A stretch of 64,000 nt of DNA from Acidovorax sp. Leaf191. GTDB lineage: Bacteria; Pseudomonadota; Gammaproteobacteria; Burkholderiales; Burkholderiaceae_C. The translations under genes were made by a program, and so were the position numbers. The stretch is from the NCBI RefSeq assembly GCF_001424425.1, contig NZ_LMPT01000001.1, forward strand, positions 422,137 to 486,136, in the 5' to 3' direction. The notes beneath the pieces are model-generated. The model searched no databases. It was not told where the DNA came from and saw nothing but the letters and a program-made list of their open reading frames with translations. Shown here piece by piece: positions 39,583 through 48,017 of this stretch (position 1 is its first letter; the number at the start of each line of letters is the position of its first letter).

Positions 39583-39652
39583 AAAAGCGAAGCAGCCCCG
39601 TTCAGGCCATGCACCTGCACAGGGGCAAGGCACGCCGGGCCGGGGCCGATGG

Positions 39653-40771
39653 CTAGATGCGCATCGGCATCACCACGTACTTGAAGCTTTCGTTGTCGGG
39701 GATGGTCATCAGCGCAGAGCTGTTGCCGTCCGAGAGCTCCACCTTCACCATGTCCTGGCCCATGTTGGCCAGGGCGTCGATGAGGTAGGTCACGTTGAAG
39801 CCGATCTCGATGGTGTCACCACCGTAGTCGATGTCGAGCTCGTCCACGGCCTCTTCCTGCTCGGCGTTGTTGGACGCCACGCGCAAGGTGCCGGGCTCCA
39901 GGTTCAGGCGCACGCCCTTGAACTTGTCGCTGGTCATGATGGCGGTGCGCTGCAGGCTGGCCAGCAGCGGCGCGCGGCCCAGGGTGATGCTGTTCTTGTG
40001 GTTCTTGGGGATCACGCGGTTGTAGTCGGGGAACTTGCCCTCGACCAGCTTGGTGACGAACTCCATGCCGCCGAAGGTGAACTTCGCCTGGTTGTTGGCG
40101 AACTGCATCTCGATGTGGGGCTGGTTCTCGCCGCCGGCGTCCGACAGCAGGCGCTGCAGCTCGATCACGGTCTTGCGCGGCAGGATGACTTCCTGCTTGG
40201 GCACTTCGACGTCCAGCGTGGCGCTGGCAAAGGCCAGGCGGTGGCCGTCGGTGGCCACCAGGGACAGTTGCTTGCCCTCGGCCACGAAGAGGATGCCGTT
40301 CAGGTAGTAGCGGATGTCCTGCACGGCCATTGCGAACGACACCTGGGACAGCAGGTCCTTCAGCACCTTCTGCGGCACGCTGAACGCGGGGCCGAAGGCG
40401 GCGGATTCCTGCACCAGCGGAAAGTCTTCGGCCGGCAGGCTCTGCAGGGTGAAGCGGCTCTTGCCGCCCTTGAGGATGAGTTTGGACTGCTGCGACTCCA
40501 GGCTCACCGTCTGGTCGCTGGGCATGGTGCGCAGGATGTCGATCAGCTTGCGCGCGCCCACCGTGGTGGTGAAGTCGCCGGTGTCGCCGCCCAGCTCGGC
40601 CGTGGTGCGGATCTGGATTTCGAGGTCGCTGGTCGTCAGCTGCAGGGCATTGCCCGTCTTGCGGATCAGCACATTGGCCAGGATGGGCAGGGTGTGCCGG
40701 CGCTCGACGATGCCAGCCACGGACTGGAGTACCGCGAGAACCTTGTCTTGTGTTGCCTTCAGGACGATCAT
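39653..40771 (-). CDS. dnaN: DNA polymerase III beta subunit (sliding clamp)
   Basis: This 372-residue protein has the standard clamp length and three repeated clamp domains. It begins MIVLKATQDKVLAVLQSVAG and ends with the conserved 'FKYVVMPMRI'. 'RYYLNGILF' and 'VATDGHRLA' are characteristic of domain 2. It tethers DNA polymerase to DNA. It follows dnaA by 167 bases, a gap that holds a long hairpin. Confidence 0.98.
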   Translation of the reverse strand: MIVLKATQDKVLAVLQSVAGIVERRHTLPILANVLIRKTGNALQLTTSDLEIQIRTTAELGGDTGDFTTTVGARKLIDILRTMPSDQTVSLESQQSKLILKGGKSRFTLQSLPAEDFPLVQESAAFGPAFSVPQKVLKDLLSQVSFAMAVQDIRYYLNGILFVAEGKQLSLVATDGHRLAFASATLDVEVPKQEVILPRKTVIELQRLLSDAGGENQPHIEMQFANNQAKFTFGGMEFVTKLVEGKFPDYNRVIPKNHKNSITLGRAPLLASLQRTAIMTSDKFKGVRLNLEPGTLRVASNNAEQEEAVDELDIDYGGDTIEIGFNVTYLIDALANMGQDMVKVELSDGNSSALMTIPDNESFKYVVMPMRI

Positions 40772-40860
40772 GTCATCAACCTCTTGTGGATTTTCTAAAA
40801 CGGTGCGTCGGCAGCGGCACGGGTGGTGCCCCCCCTGCTGCCCAATCCGTCATTTTGCCT

Positions 40861-40909
40861 TGTAAGAACGTGTTTGCTGCCTCGGCATGGCAACGAACAA
40901 GTTCTTACA
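40861..40909. repeat. 49-bp imperfect palindrome between dnaA and dnaN
   Basis: TGTAAGAAC at 40861 and GTTCTTACA ending at 40909 are perfect inverted repeats, and the complementarity continues inward to about 21 base pairs with three mismatches around a 7-base centre. It could form a strong RNA or DNA hairpin. There is no T-run, so it is not an ordinary terminator. A role in origin function or in dnaN expression is possible but unproven. Confidence 0.75.
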
Positions 40910-40938
40910 GAAGCGGGCCTGGCTGGACACACGGGAGT

Positions 40939-42363
40939 TCAGCCTTTCAGCGTCTGCTCCAGCACGTGCAGCTGCTGGTTCAACTCGGTCAACTGCTGGC
41001 GCTCGCCGGAGATCTTGCGCACGGCATGCAGCACGGTGGTGTGGTCCCGACCGCCGAACAATTCTCCGATCTCCGGAAGGCTCTTTTGCGTCAGCTCCTT
41101 GGCCAGGTACATCGCGATCTGGCGCGGGCGGGCAATGCTGGCCGGGCGCTTCTTGCTGTACATGTCGGCGACCTTGATCTTGTAGTAGTCGGCCACCGTC
41201 TTCTGGATGTTTTCCACACTGATCTGCCGGTTCTGGATGGACAGCAGATCGCGCAGCGCCTCGCGGGCCAGCTGGATGGAGATTTCCTTCTGGTTGAAGC
41301 GCGAGTACGCCAGGATCTTGCGCAGCGCGCCTTCGAGTTCGCGCACGTTGGAGCGCACGTTCTTGGCGACGAAGAAGGCGACCTCCTCGGGCATTTCGGT
41401 GCCTTCGACGCGGGCCTTGTTGATCAGGATGGCCACGCGCATTTCGAGTTCGGGCGGCTCGATGGCCACCGTCAGGCCCGAATCGAAGCGCGAGACCAGC
41501 CGCTCGTGGATGTTGGCCAGGCCCTTGGGGTAGGTGTCCGACGTCATCACGATGTGCGACTTCTTGGCCAGCAGAGCCTCGAACGCGTTGAAGAATTCTT
41601 CCTGCGTGCGGTCCTTGTTGGCGAAGAACTGCACGTCGTCGATGAGCAGCAGGTCGAGCGAGTGGTAGCGCTCCTTGAACTCGTCGAAGGTGCGGCGCTG
41701 GTAGGCCTTAACCACATCCGACACGAACTGCTCGGCATGGATGTAGAGAACTTTGGCGTCGGGCTTGTCCTGCAGCAGGCGGTTACCCACAGCGTGCACC
41801 AGGTGGGTCTTGCCCAGGCCGACACCGCCGTAGATGAACAGCGGGTTGTACAGATGGCCCGGCATGCCTGCCACGTGCATCGCCGCGGAGCGTGCCATGC
41901 GGTTGGCCGTGCCCTCCACCAGGGTCTCGAAGGTGAGGGCCGCGTTCAGGCGGTTGCGGAAGGCACCGGCCGAGGCGTCGTCGCTGCTGGCGGCGGGCGA
42001 TTCGGCGGGCTGCGGGGTGTTGGTCGGCTCGGCTGCGGCGGGGCGAACGTAAGTGCGGGCCACGGATTCCCGCTGAGCGAGCGCTAACTCCAGCGTGACG
42101 GGCTGGCCGTACAGGCCTTCGAGCAGCGACGCGATGCGGCCCGCGTACTGCGCGCGGATCCAGTCGAGCTTGAAGCGGTTGGCCACCAGCAGGGTGACCT
42201 TGGAGAAGTCTTCGGCCACCTGGGCGGTCAGCGGCTTGATCCAGGTGTTGAACTGCTGCTCGGGCAGGTCTTGCGCCAGTTGCTCTACGCAGGCTTGCCA
42301 CAGGCCCTGGCCGGCGTCGGAGCCGGACGATGGAAGGGTGCTGCGGGAGGGTTCCTCGGTCAT
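40939..42363 (-). CDS. dnaA: Chromosomal replication initiator DnaA
   Basis: This 474-residue protein has domain I ('[21 protein letters not shown]'), a variable Ala/Ser/Pro linker, the AAA+ domain with Walker A 'GGVGLGKT' near 178 and Walker B '[10 protein letters not shown]', and the C-terminal DNA-binding domain with '[20 protein letters not shown]' and '[16 protein letters not shown]'. DnaA binds 9-bp boxes and opens the origin. It is divergent from rpmH across the presumed oriC region. Confidence 0.98.
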   Translation of the reverse strand: MTEEPSRSTLPSSGSDAGQGLWQACVEQLAQDLPEQQFNTWIKPLTAQVAEDFSKVTLLVANRFKLDWIRAQYAGRIASLLEGLYGQPVTLELALAQRESVARTYVRPAAAEPTNTPQPAESPAASSDDASAGAFRNRLNAALTFETLVEGTANRMARSAAMHVAGMPGHLYNPLFIYGGVGLGKTHLVHAVGNRLLQDKPDAKVLYIHAEQFVSDVVKAYQRRTFDEFKERYHSLDLLLIDDVQFFANKDRTQEEFFNAFEALLAKKSHIVMTSDTYPKGLANIHERLVSRFDSGLTVAIEPPELEMRVAILINKARVEGTEMPEEVAFFVAKNVRSNVRELEGALRKILAYSRFNQKEISIQLAREALRDLLSIQNRQISVENIQKTVADYYKIKVADMYSKKRPASIARPRQIAMYLAKELTQKSLPEIGELFGGRDHTTVLHAVRKISGERQQLTELNQQLHVLEQTLKG

Positions 42364-42430
42364 TTCGGGGGAATTCTTGTTGTGGATAGGAGGAACGGGG
42401 CTGGGCGGGGGATTGTACCTTGTCAAGGAG

Positions 42431-42439
42431 TTATCCACA
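42431..42439 (+). promoter_or_regulatory. DnaA box (TTATCCACA)
   Basis: This is an exact match to the consensus DnaA box. It lies 68 bases upstream of the dnaA start codon, suited to origin function, autoregulation of dnaA, or both. Confidence 0.8.
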
Positions 42440-42662
42440 ATTTGCGGCCTGCCCGCAGCCGGGTGATTCCCGGGGTTGAGTTTTGGTCGTGGCTGTGCTC
42501 GCTGGAGGGCTTTCGGGACCCGCTCGTCGGTGAACATATCTGTGCTTTGGCCGCGCGTTTTAGTGGGGCTCAAGGGGTACGACAACCCGCCGGCCAGCCC
42601 GGCCAGGCCTGTCTTTCAACGGCCCCGGCCAGTGCGAACAAGGCCCGTCCAGCCGAAAGGCA

Positions 42663-42691
42663 TTGCCAGCGGCCACCAAGCCTGCGATAAT
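42663..42691 (+). promoter_or_regulatory. Probable sigma-70 promoter of rpmH-rnpA
   Basis: TTGCCA (42663-42668) and GATAAT (42686-42691) are separated by exactly 17 bases. Each hexamer differs from consensus by one base. Transcription should start near 42698, and the RNA would begin with a perfect 7-bp hairpin (CCCTGAA TGTG TTCAGGG, 42701-42718). Confidence 0.7.
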
Positions 42692-42851
42692 TTTGGGTTT
42701 CCCTGAATGTGTTCAGGGTGATTTGACCCGGCGCGCCGTTATTTCTGCCCCGTGGGTCTGCCGCCAAGGCGCTGTTTTATATGGTGTGGCTGTGCAGATT
42801 GCAGGGGGTTCAAGAGCAGCAGTCCGGAACTGAACCTCAAGGAATAGCACC

Positions 42852-42986
42852 ATGAAACGTACTTACCAGCCCTCCAAGACGCGCCGCGCGCGCACCCACG
42901 GTTTCCTCGTCCGCATGAAGACCCGCGGCGGCCGTGCCGTCATCAACGCACGCCGCGCCAAGGGCCGCAAGCGTCTGGCCGTCTAA
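42852..42986 (+). CDS. rpmH: 50S ribosomal protein L34
   Basis: This 44-residue, very basic protein reads [20 protein letters not shown] and ends '[12 protein letters not shown]'. It is full length and near the family consensus. A ribosome-binding site (AAGGA) lies about 9 bases before the ATG. It heads the rpmH-rnpA-yidD-yidC cluster. Confidence 0.98.
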   Translation: MKRTYQPSKTRRARTHGFLVRMKTRGGRAVINARRAKGRKRLAV

Positions 42987-43059
42987 GGCAGACCCGGTCT
43001 ACGGCCTGCACGCCGCCTGCTCCCGGTTTGTACCGTCAGGTTCCAAACGGGGCGCTTGC

Positions 43060-43644
43060 ATGCAACGGCTGAAAACCCGTCCGCAGTTCCAGGCCGCCAT
43101 GGCGGGGGGCACCGTCTCCCGCACTGCGCATTTTGCGTTGCACCGCCTGGTGCTGGGGGCCGAAGGCAGCCTCGCCGCTGCCGACTCCGCCAGTGCGGCA
43201 CCCACAGGGCCCGGTTCCTTGCCTTCAACGCAAGGGCCGCAGGCCCTGTTTGCCGTGCAGGGCGTCTGGCTGGGCGCCATGGTGCCAAAGCGCTGGGCGC
43301 GCCGCGCCGTGACGCGCAATACCATCAAGCGGCAGATCTACACCGTGGGCGACACCTTCGAGGCGCGGCTGGAACAGGTCGCGCCGCAGTCCGCCCATGT
43401 GGTGCGCCTGCGCTCGGGGTTCGACCGCAAGCAGTTCGTGAGCGCCACGTCCGACCAGCTCAAGGCCGCGGTGCGCGCCGAGCTGCTGCAGCTGTTTGGC
43501 TACGCCACGCGGCGTGCGGGCGGCAGTGCGCCGGCGGCCAGCGCTGCCGTCACGGCTGCGGGCGCGACGACTGTGACTGTGACTGTGACTGCTGCCGCCA
43601 TGGCCCCGCCCCAGCCCCCGGCCGAGGTGCCTGCGCCATGCTGA
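43060..43644 (+). CDS. rnpA: Ribonuclease P protein component, enlarged
   Basis: This is the protein cofactor of RNase P, which trims 5' ends of tRNA precursors. The core motifs 'LKTRPQFQ', 'WLGAMVPKRWARRAVTRNTI' and 'VVRLRSGFDRK' are present. At 194 residues it is far longer than the usual 110-125. An insertion of about 30 residues rich in Ala/Ser/Gly/Pro follows the first strand, and a low-complexity tail of about 45 residues (A, T, V, P) contains a hexanucleotide repeat (GACTGT). The last 7 bases overlap yidD. Confidence 0.9.
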   Translation: MQRLKTRPQFQAAMAGGTVSRTAHFALHRLVLGAEGSLAAADSASAAPTGPGSLPSTQGPQALFAVQGVWLGAMVPKRWARRAVTRNTIKRQIYTVGDTFEARLEQVAPQSAHVVRLRSGFDRKQFVSATSDQLKAAVRAELLQLFGYATRRAGGSAPAASAAVTAAGATTVTVTVTAAAMAPPQPPAEVPAPC

Positions 43645-43943
43645 TGCAGCGCCTGCTCATCGGCGTGGTCAAGGGCTACCGGCTGTTTCTCAGCCCCTGG
43701 CTGGGTTCGGCCTGCCGCTTCGAGCCGACCTGCTCGGTGTATTCGCTCAAGGCGCTGGAGTTGCACGGCGCCGGCGTGGGCAGCTATCTCACGGTGCGCA
43801 GGCTGGTACGCTGCCACCCCTGGTGTGACGGAGGCCACGATCCGGTGCCTCCGGGCCCTCACGATCTGCCGCGCAGTTTGCGGCTGTTTTCGCGGCTCTC
43901 CGATTCCAACACCCAACCATCCTCACCAAAGAAGTCTTCATGA
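43638..43943 (+). CDS. yidD: Membrane protein insertion efficiency factor YidD
   Basis: This 101-residue protein has the family signature 'PWLGSACRFEPTCSVYSLKA' and the conserved cysteines of 'RCHPWCDGG'. An amphipathic N-terminal segment 'LIGVVKGYRLFLSPW' fits peripheral membrane attachment. YidD assists YidC-dependent membrane protein insertion. It overlaps rnpA by 7 bases and yidC by 4 (ATGA). A second in-frame ATG lies two codons into the frame. The tail after residue 75 is longer than in many homologues. Confidence 0.93.
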   Translation: MLMQRLLIGVVKGYRLFLSPWLGSACRFEPTCSVYSLKALELHGAGVGSYLTVRRLVRCHPWCDGGHDPVPPGPHDLPRSLRLFSRLSDSNTQPSSPKKSS

Positions 43944-45655
43944 ACGACATTCGCCGCACCATCCTGTGGGTGATTTTTGGCTTTTCCATGGTTCTGCTGT
44001 GGGACAAGTGGCAACTGCACAACGGCAACAAGGCCACCTTCTTCCCCAGCACCACCGAGGCGGCGGCGCCAGCCCCGGCGGCCAACGCGTCCGGCGCAGC
44101 GGGTGCGGCCAGCGTGCCGTCTTCGTCCAGCACCCCGGTCGCGGCCACTGCAGGCGCGGCGGCAGTGCCCGGCCAGCAGGCACCCGCTGCGGTGCCCGCT
44201 GCCCCGGCCGCGCGTGAGCGCGTGCAGGTGACCACCGACGTGTACCGCCTGACGTTCGACAGCGAAGGCGGCTCGCTCACCCATGCCGAGCTGCTCAAGC
44301 ACGCCGACATGGCGGACAAGGCCCGCAACTTCCTGCTGCTGGACGAGAGCGCACAGCGCGTCTACGTGGCGCAGACGGGCCTGATCGGCGGCAACTTCCC
44401 CACGCACAAGACCCCGATGACGGTGGTGCCCGGCCCGCGCGAGCTCAAGGACGGCCAGGACGAACTCAGCATCCGCTTCGAATCGCCCGACCTGGGCGGC
44501 CTGAAGCTGGCCAAGACCTGGACGATCAAGCGCGGTGTCTACGACATCGCCGTCAAGCACGAGGTGGTCAACACCGGCACCGCAGCTGTGTCGCCGCAGC
44601 TGTACTTCCAGCTGGTGCGCGACGGCAACAAGCCGCCGGGCGAGTCGTCGTTCTACTCCACCTTCACCGGCCCAGCGGTCTACACCGAAGCCAAGAAGTA
44701 CCAGAAGATCGAGTTCAAGGACATCGAGAACGGCAAGGTCGACATCCCCAAGGATTCGCCCAACGGCTACGTGGCCATGGTGCAGCATTACTTCGCCACG
44801 GCCTGGCTGCTGGCCGACGGCACGCAGCGCGAGCTGTTCACCCGCAAGGTCGACACCAACCTGTACTCCGTGGGCATGCTCACGTCGCTGGGCGCCATCG
44901 AGCCCGGCGCGACCAAGACCGTGGACGCGCGCCTGTTCGCCGGCCCGCAGGTCGAGACCATGATGGAAAAGCTGTACCCCGGCCTGGAGCTGGTCAAGGA
45001 CTACGGCTGGCTGACCATCTTGTCCAAGCCGCTGTACTGGCTGCTGGACCAGCTGCACAAGCTGTTGAACAACTGGGGCTGGTCCATCGTGGCGCTGGTG
45101 CTGCTGCTCAAGATCGCGTTCTACTGGCTCAACGCCAAGGCCTACGCCAGCATGGCCAAGATGAAGGCCATCAACCCCAAGATCATGGAGATGCGCGAGC
45201 GCCTGAAGGACAAGCCGCAGCAGATGCAGCAGGAGATGATGCGCATCTACCGCGAGGAAAAGGTCAACCCGATGGGCGGCTGCTTCCCCATCATGATCCA
45301 GATCCCCGTGTTCATCGCCCTGTACTGGGTGCTGCTGTCCAGCGTGGAAATGCGCAACGCGCCCTGGATCGGCTGGATCCACGACCTGTCGGCCCCGGAC
45401 CCGTTCTTCATCCTGCCGCTGCTGATGACGCTGTCGTCGCTGCTGCAAACGGCGCTGAACCCCGCGCCACCCGACCCGATGCAGGCCAAGATGATGTGGT
45501 TCATGCCGCTGATCTTCAGCGTGATGTTCTTCTTCTTCCCGGCCGGCCTGGTGCTGTACTGGCTGACCAACAACATCTTGTCGATCGCGCAGCAGTGGCT
45601 TATCAACACCCGCATGGGCGTGCCGCCGCAATTTAACTTGCCTAGCTTCAAGTGA
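43940..45655 (+). CDS. yidC: Membrane protein insertase YidC
   Basis: The protein has 571 residues. An N-terminal membrane anchor (about 5-22) is followed by an Ala/Pro-rich linker (35-90), a large periplasmic beta-sandwich domain to about 360, and five C-terminal membrane segments ('WSIVALVLLLKIAFYWLNAK', 'GGCFPIMIQIPVFIALYWVL', 'PLIFSVMFFFFPAGLVLYWL'). YidC inserts and folds inner-membrane proteins with or without Sec. Its start overlaps yidD. A terminator follows at 45686. Confidence 0.97.
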   Translation: MNDIRRTILWVIFGFSMVLLWDKWQLHNGNKATFFPSTTEAAAPAPAANASGAAGAASVPSSSSTPVAATAGAAAVPGQQAPAAVPAAPAARERVQVTTDVYRLTFDSEGGSLTHAELLKHADMADKARNFLLLDESAQRVYVAQTGLIGGNFPTHKTPMTVVPGPRELKDGQDELSIRFESPDLGGLKLAKTWTIKRGVYDIAVKHEVVNTGTAAVSPQLYFQLVRDGNKPPGESSFYSTFTGPAVYTEAKKYQKIEFKDIENGKVDIPKDSPNGYVAMVQHYFATAWLLADGTQRELFTRKVDTNLYSVGMLTSLGAIEPGATKTVDARLFAGPQVETMMEKLYPGLELVKDYGWLTILSKPLYWLLDQLHKLLNNWGWSIVALVLLLKIAFYWLNAKAYASMAKMKAINPKIMEMRERLKDKPQQMQQEMMRIYREEKVNPMGGCFPIMIQIPVFIALYWVLLSSVEMRNAPWIGWIHDLSAPDPFFILPLLMTLSSLLQTALNPAPPDPMQAKMMWFMPLIFSVMFFFFPAGLVLYWLTNNILSIAQQWLINTRMGVPPQFNLPSFK

Positions 45656-45685
45656 CCTTGAGTCGCTGAGAAAGCACGAACCCCG

Positions 45686-45709
45686 AAGGCCGCGCAAGCG
45701 GCCTTTTTT
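45686..45709 (+). terminator. Rho-independent terminator after yidC
   Basis: AAGGCCGC and GCGGCCTT form an 8-bp stem with a GCAA tetraloop, followed by TTTTT. It ends the rpmH-yidC unit 30 bases after the yidC stop and lies 37 bases before mnmE. Confidence 0.9.
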
Positions 45710-45745
45710 ATTCCACCCGCACCCCACCCTTGTAAAGTCGCCCCC

Positions 45746-47227
45746 ATGCTTGCCCGCCACCAGGACCCCATCGTCGCCATCGCCACCGCTCCGGGCCGGG
45801 GTGCCGTCGGCATCGTGCGGGTGTCCGGCCGGGCCATCGGTGGGCTGGTGCAGGCGCTGTGCGGCCGGGCGCTCAAGCCCCGCGAGGCCACCTACCTGCC
45901 CTTTCGGGATGCGCAGGGCCAGGCCATCGACCAGGGGCTGGCGCTGTACTTCCCCGGCCCGCACAGCTACACCGGCGAGGACGTGCTGGAGCTGCAGGCC
46001 CACGGCGGCCCCGTGGTGCTGCAGCTGCTGCTGGCCCGCTGCCTGCAGGCGGGCAGCGCGCCCGACGCCGCCACCGGCCAGGCCTGCCTGCCCGGGCTGC
46101 GCGTGGCGCAGCCCGGCGAGTTCACCGAACGCGCTTTCCTGAACGACAAGATCGACCTGGCCCAGGCCGAGGCCATCGCCGACCTGATCGACGCGAGCAC
46201 CGAGGCGGCGGCCCGCAGCGCCAGCCGGTCGCTGACGGGCGCGTTCTCGGCCGAGATCCACGGCCTGCGCGACGCGCTCATCCACCTGCGCATGCTGGTG
46301 GAGGCCACGCTCGACTTTCCGGAAGAAGAAATCGACTTCCTGCGCAAGGCTGATGCGCACGGGCAGTTATCGAATCTGCAGCAGACGCTGGCGTCGGTGA
46401 TGCAGCGCGCACGCCAGGGCGCGCTGCTGCGCGAGGGCATCAAGGTGGTCATCGCCGGCCAGCCCAATGCGGGCAAGAGCTCGCTGCTCAACGCTCTGGC
46501 GGGGGCCGAGCTGGCCATCGTCACGCCCATTGCCGGCACCACGCGTGACAAGGTGCAGCAGACCATCCAGATCGAGGGCGTGCCCCTGCACATCATCGAC
46601 ACCGCCGGCCTGCGCGACAGCGAGGACGAGGTGGAGCGCATCGGCATTGCCCGCGCATGGGACGAGATCGCCGGGGCCGATGCCGTGCTGTTCCTGCACG
46701 ACCTGGAGCGTGCCGATACTATTGAATACATAGCTGCTGACGCTGACATAGCAAGCGCTATCGCCCAAAGGCTGCCCGCTTCCATCCCGGTCATCGACGT
46801 CTGGAACAAGCTGGACCGTGCACCGGCCGCACCCGCTGCAGCGCTGCCCGCGGACACCACGGCAGCTGCGTCCACTGCCGCTGCGGTGCCAGCCCCCGCC
46901 AATGCCGGCGCGCGGCCCAGCGTTCGCCTGTCCGCCCGCACCGGCGAGGGGCTGGACAGCCTGCGGCGCGTTCTGCTGGACGTGGCCGGGTGGCAGTCGG
47001 CGCCCGAGGGCATCTACATCGCCCGCGCCCGGCATGTCGAGGCGCTGCAGGCGGTCGGCGCCCACCTGCAGGAGGCCGCCGACCAGCTCGGCGCCCAGGG
47101 CCCGGCGCTCGACCTGCTGGCCGAAGAGCTGCGGCTGGCGCAGAACGCACTGAGCGCGATCACCGGGGAATTCACCTCCGACGACCTGCTGGGCGTGATC
47201 TTCTCAAGCTTCTGCATCGGCAAGTGA
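45746..47227 (+). CDS. mnmE: tRNA modification GTPase MnmE
   Basis: This 493-residue protein modifies wobble uridine in tRNA together with MnmG. The N-terminal THF-binding domain has '[20 protein letters not shown]', and the helical domain is split around the G domain with '[14 protein letters not shown]', 'IAGTTRD', 'DTAGLRD' and 'NKLD'. The protein ends with the invariant 'FCIGK'. Residues ~324-344 are encoded by a copy of the ATAGC repeat, and residues ~365-390 are an Ala/Pro-rich insertion between NKLD and 'SVRLSART', so the protein is about 30-40 residues longer than usual. Confidence 0.96.
   Translation: MLARHQDPIVAIATAPGRGAVGIVRVSGRAIGGLVQALCGRALKPREATYLPFRDAQGQAIDQGLALYFPGPHSYTGEDVLELQAHGGPVVLQLLLARCLQAGSAPDAATGQACLPGLRVAQPGEFTERAFLNDKIDLAQAEAIADLIDASTEAAARSASRSLTGAFSAEIHGLRDALIHLRMLVEATLDFPEEEIDFLRKADAHGQLSNLQQTLASVMQRARQGALLREGIKVVIAGQPNAGKSSLLNALAGAELAIVTPIAGTTRDKVQQTIQIEGVPLHIIDTAGLRDSEDEVERIGIARAWDEIAGADAVLFLHDLERADTIEYIAADADIASAIAQRLPASIPVIDVWNKLDRAPAAPAAALPADTTAAASTAAAVPAPANAGARPSVRLSARTGEGLDSLRRVLLDVAGWQSAPEGIYIARARHVEALQAVGAHLQEAADQLGAQGPALDLLAEELRLAQNALSAITGEFTSDDLLGVIFSSFCIGK
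46717..46775 (+). repeat. ATAGC-hairpin dispersed repeat inside mnmE (copy D)
   Basis: TACTAT, seven bases, ATAGCTGCTGACGCTGACAT, then AGCAAGCGCTATCGCCCAAAG. It matches the intergenic copies in order and spacing but is translated in frame within the G domain of mnmE. Confidence 0.7.
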
Positions 47228-47415
47228 ACGGCCGACCGGCCGCCTTTGGGTCTAGCCGGCCAGTGCCTACGCAGGGTCGAAAATCAGGCCGCCCCCCTTG
47301 GCCCCGCCCCGGTTTGCCCCGTAGAACAGCCCCAGCCCGCCGCCTGTCGCTAATGTTGTAAACGGACGTAAACAGCGCTTGTGTCCAACCTGTAACAAGG
47401 GTAGCTTCGCGCCCC

Positions 47416-47907
47416 ATGAACGTTTCCTCTCCATTGGCGCCCAAGGTTGACCTGCAGGGCCTGATCGACGCCATCGCGCAGGCCAGCGCCGATGACAGCA
47501 TGACCAACCCCTTGACCCCCGCGCAGTGGGAAATCCTGTCGTCGTACCTGCTGCCCGTGGTCATGCCCGCCGGGCAGGTGCTGTTCTCGCAGGGCGCGAC
47601 GGACCGCACGCTGTACCTGGTGGAAAGCGGCAGCCTCAGCGTGCACTACCAGGACGAAAAAGAGCGGTTGCGCCTGGCCATCGTCGGCGCGGGCTCCGTG
47701 GTGGGCGAAGGCGCTTTCTTCTCGCACCGCTCGCGCAGCGCCACCGTGCAGGCCAGCGCGCCGTGCAAGCTGTGGAGCCTGCCGGCCCTGCGCTTCACCG
47801 AATTGACCAACCGCCAGCCCGCCATTGCGCTCGGCCTGGTGATGGCGGCCGGGGCCGTGCTGGCCAAGCGGCTGGGTAACCGCCGCCGCCGCGTTGCGGC
47901 CACCTGA
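47416..47907 (+). CDS. Cyclic-nucleotide-binding-domain protein without DNA-binding domain
   Basis: The protein has 163 residues. Residues about 40-145 form a cNMP-binding fold with 'PAGQVLFSQGATDRTLYLVE', 'SGSLSVHY', and a phosphate-binding-like 'GEGAFFSHRSRSATVQA' (usual form GExAxxxxxxRxAxV). Unlike Crp/Fnr proteins it has no helix-turn-helix. The C-terminus ends with a basic 'GNRRRRVAAT'. It probably senses a nucleotide and acts on a partner; which one is unknown. Confidence 0.85.
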   Translation: MNVSSPLAPKVDLQGLIDAIAQASADDSMTNPLTPAQWEILSSYLLPVVMPAGQVLFSQGATDRTLYLVESGSLSVHYQDEKERLRLAIVGAGSVVGEGAFFSHRSRSATVQASAPCKLWSLPALRFTELTNRQPAIALGLVMAAGAVLAKRLGNRRRRVAAT

Positions 47908-48017
47908 CAGGCGGGCGGTTCAGGCGGGCCTGCGGGCTTTTGCGGGGCGATATCGGGTGTACACCGCGTTACACTCAATTTTCGATTTCCCCGGGCGCCA
48001 TCTGTAGAAAGCAAGTC

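Larger units (their letters stand above)
42364..42851. other. Presumed oriC region between dnaA and rpmH
   Basis: The 488-base gap between divergent dnaA and rpmH contains a perfect DnaA box TTATCCACA at 42431-42439 and a near-match on the opposite strand (TGTGGATAG) at 42381-42389. It also holds the rpmH promoter. Gene orientation switches here (dnaA-dnaN-gyrB to the left, rpmH-mnmE to the right), as expected at an origin. With only two boxes seen the core origin could also lie in the dnaA-dnaN gap. Confidence 0.55.

Noticed and set aside
40785..40793. TGTGGATTT near the dnaN start as a DnaA box
   Set aside because: It has two mismatches to the consensus, too weak alone to count as a box.
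43859..46360. Long minus-strand open frame opposite yidC and mnmE
   Set aside because: The predicted protein is His/Gln/Arg-rich and spans two genes and a terminator; yidC and mnmE on the plus strand are unambiguous.
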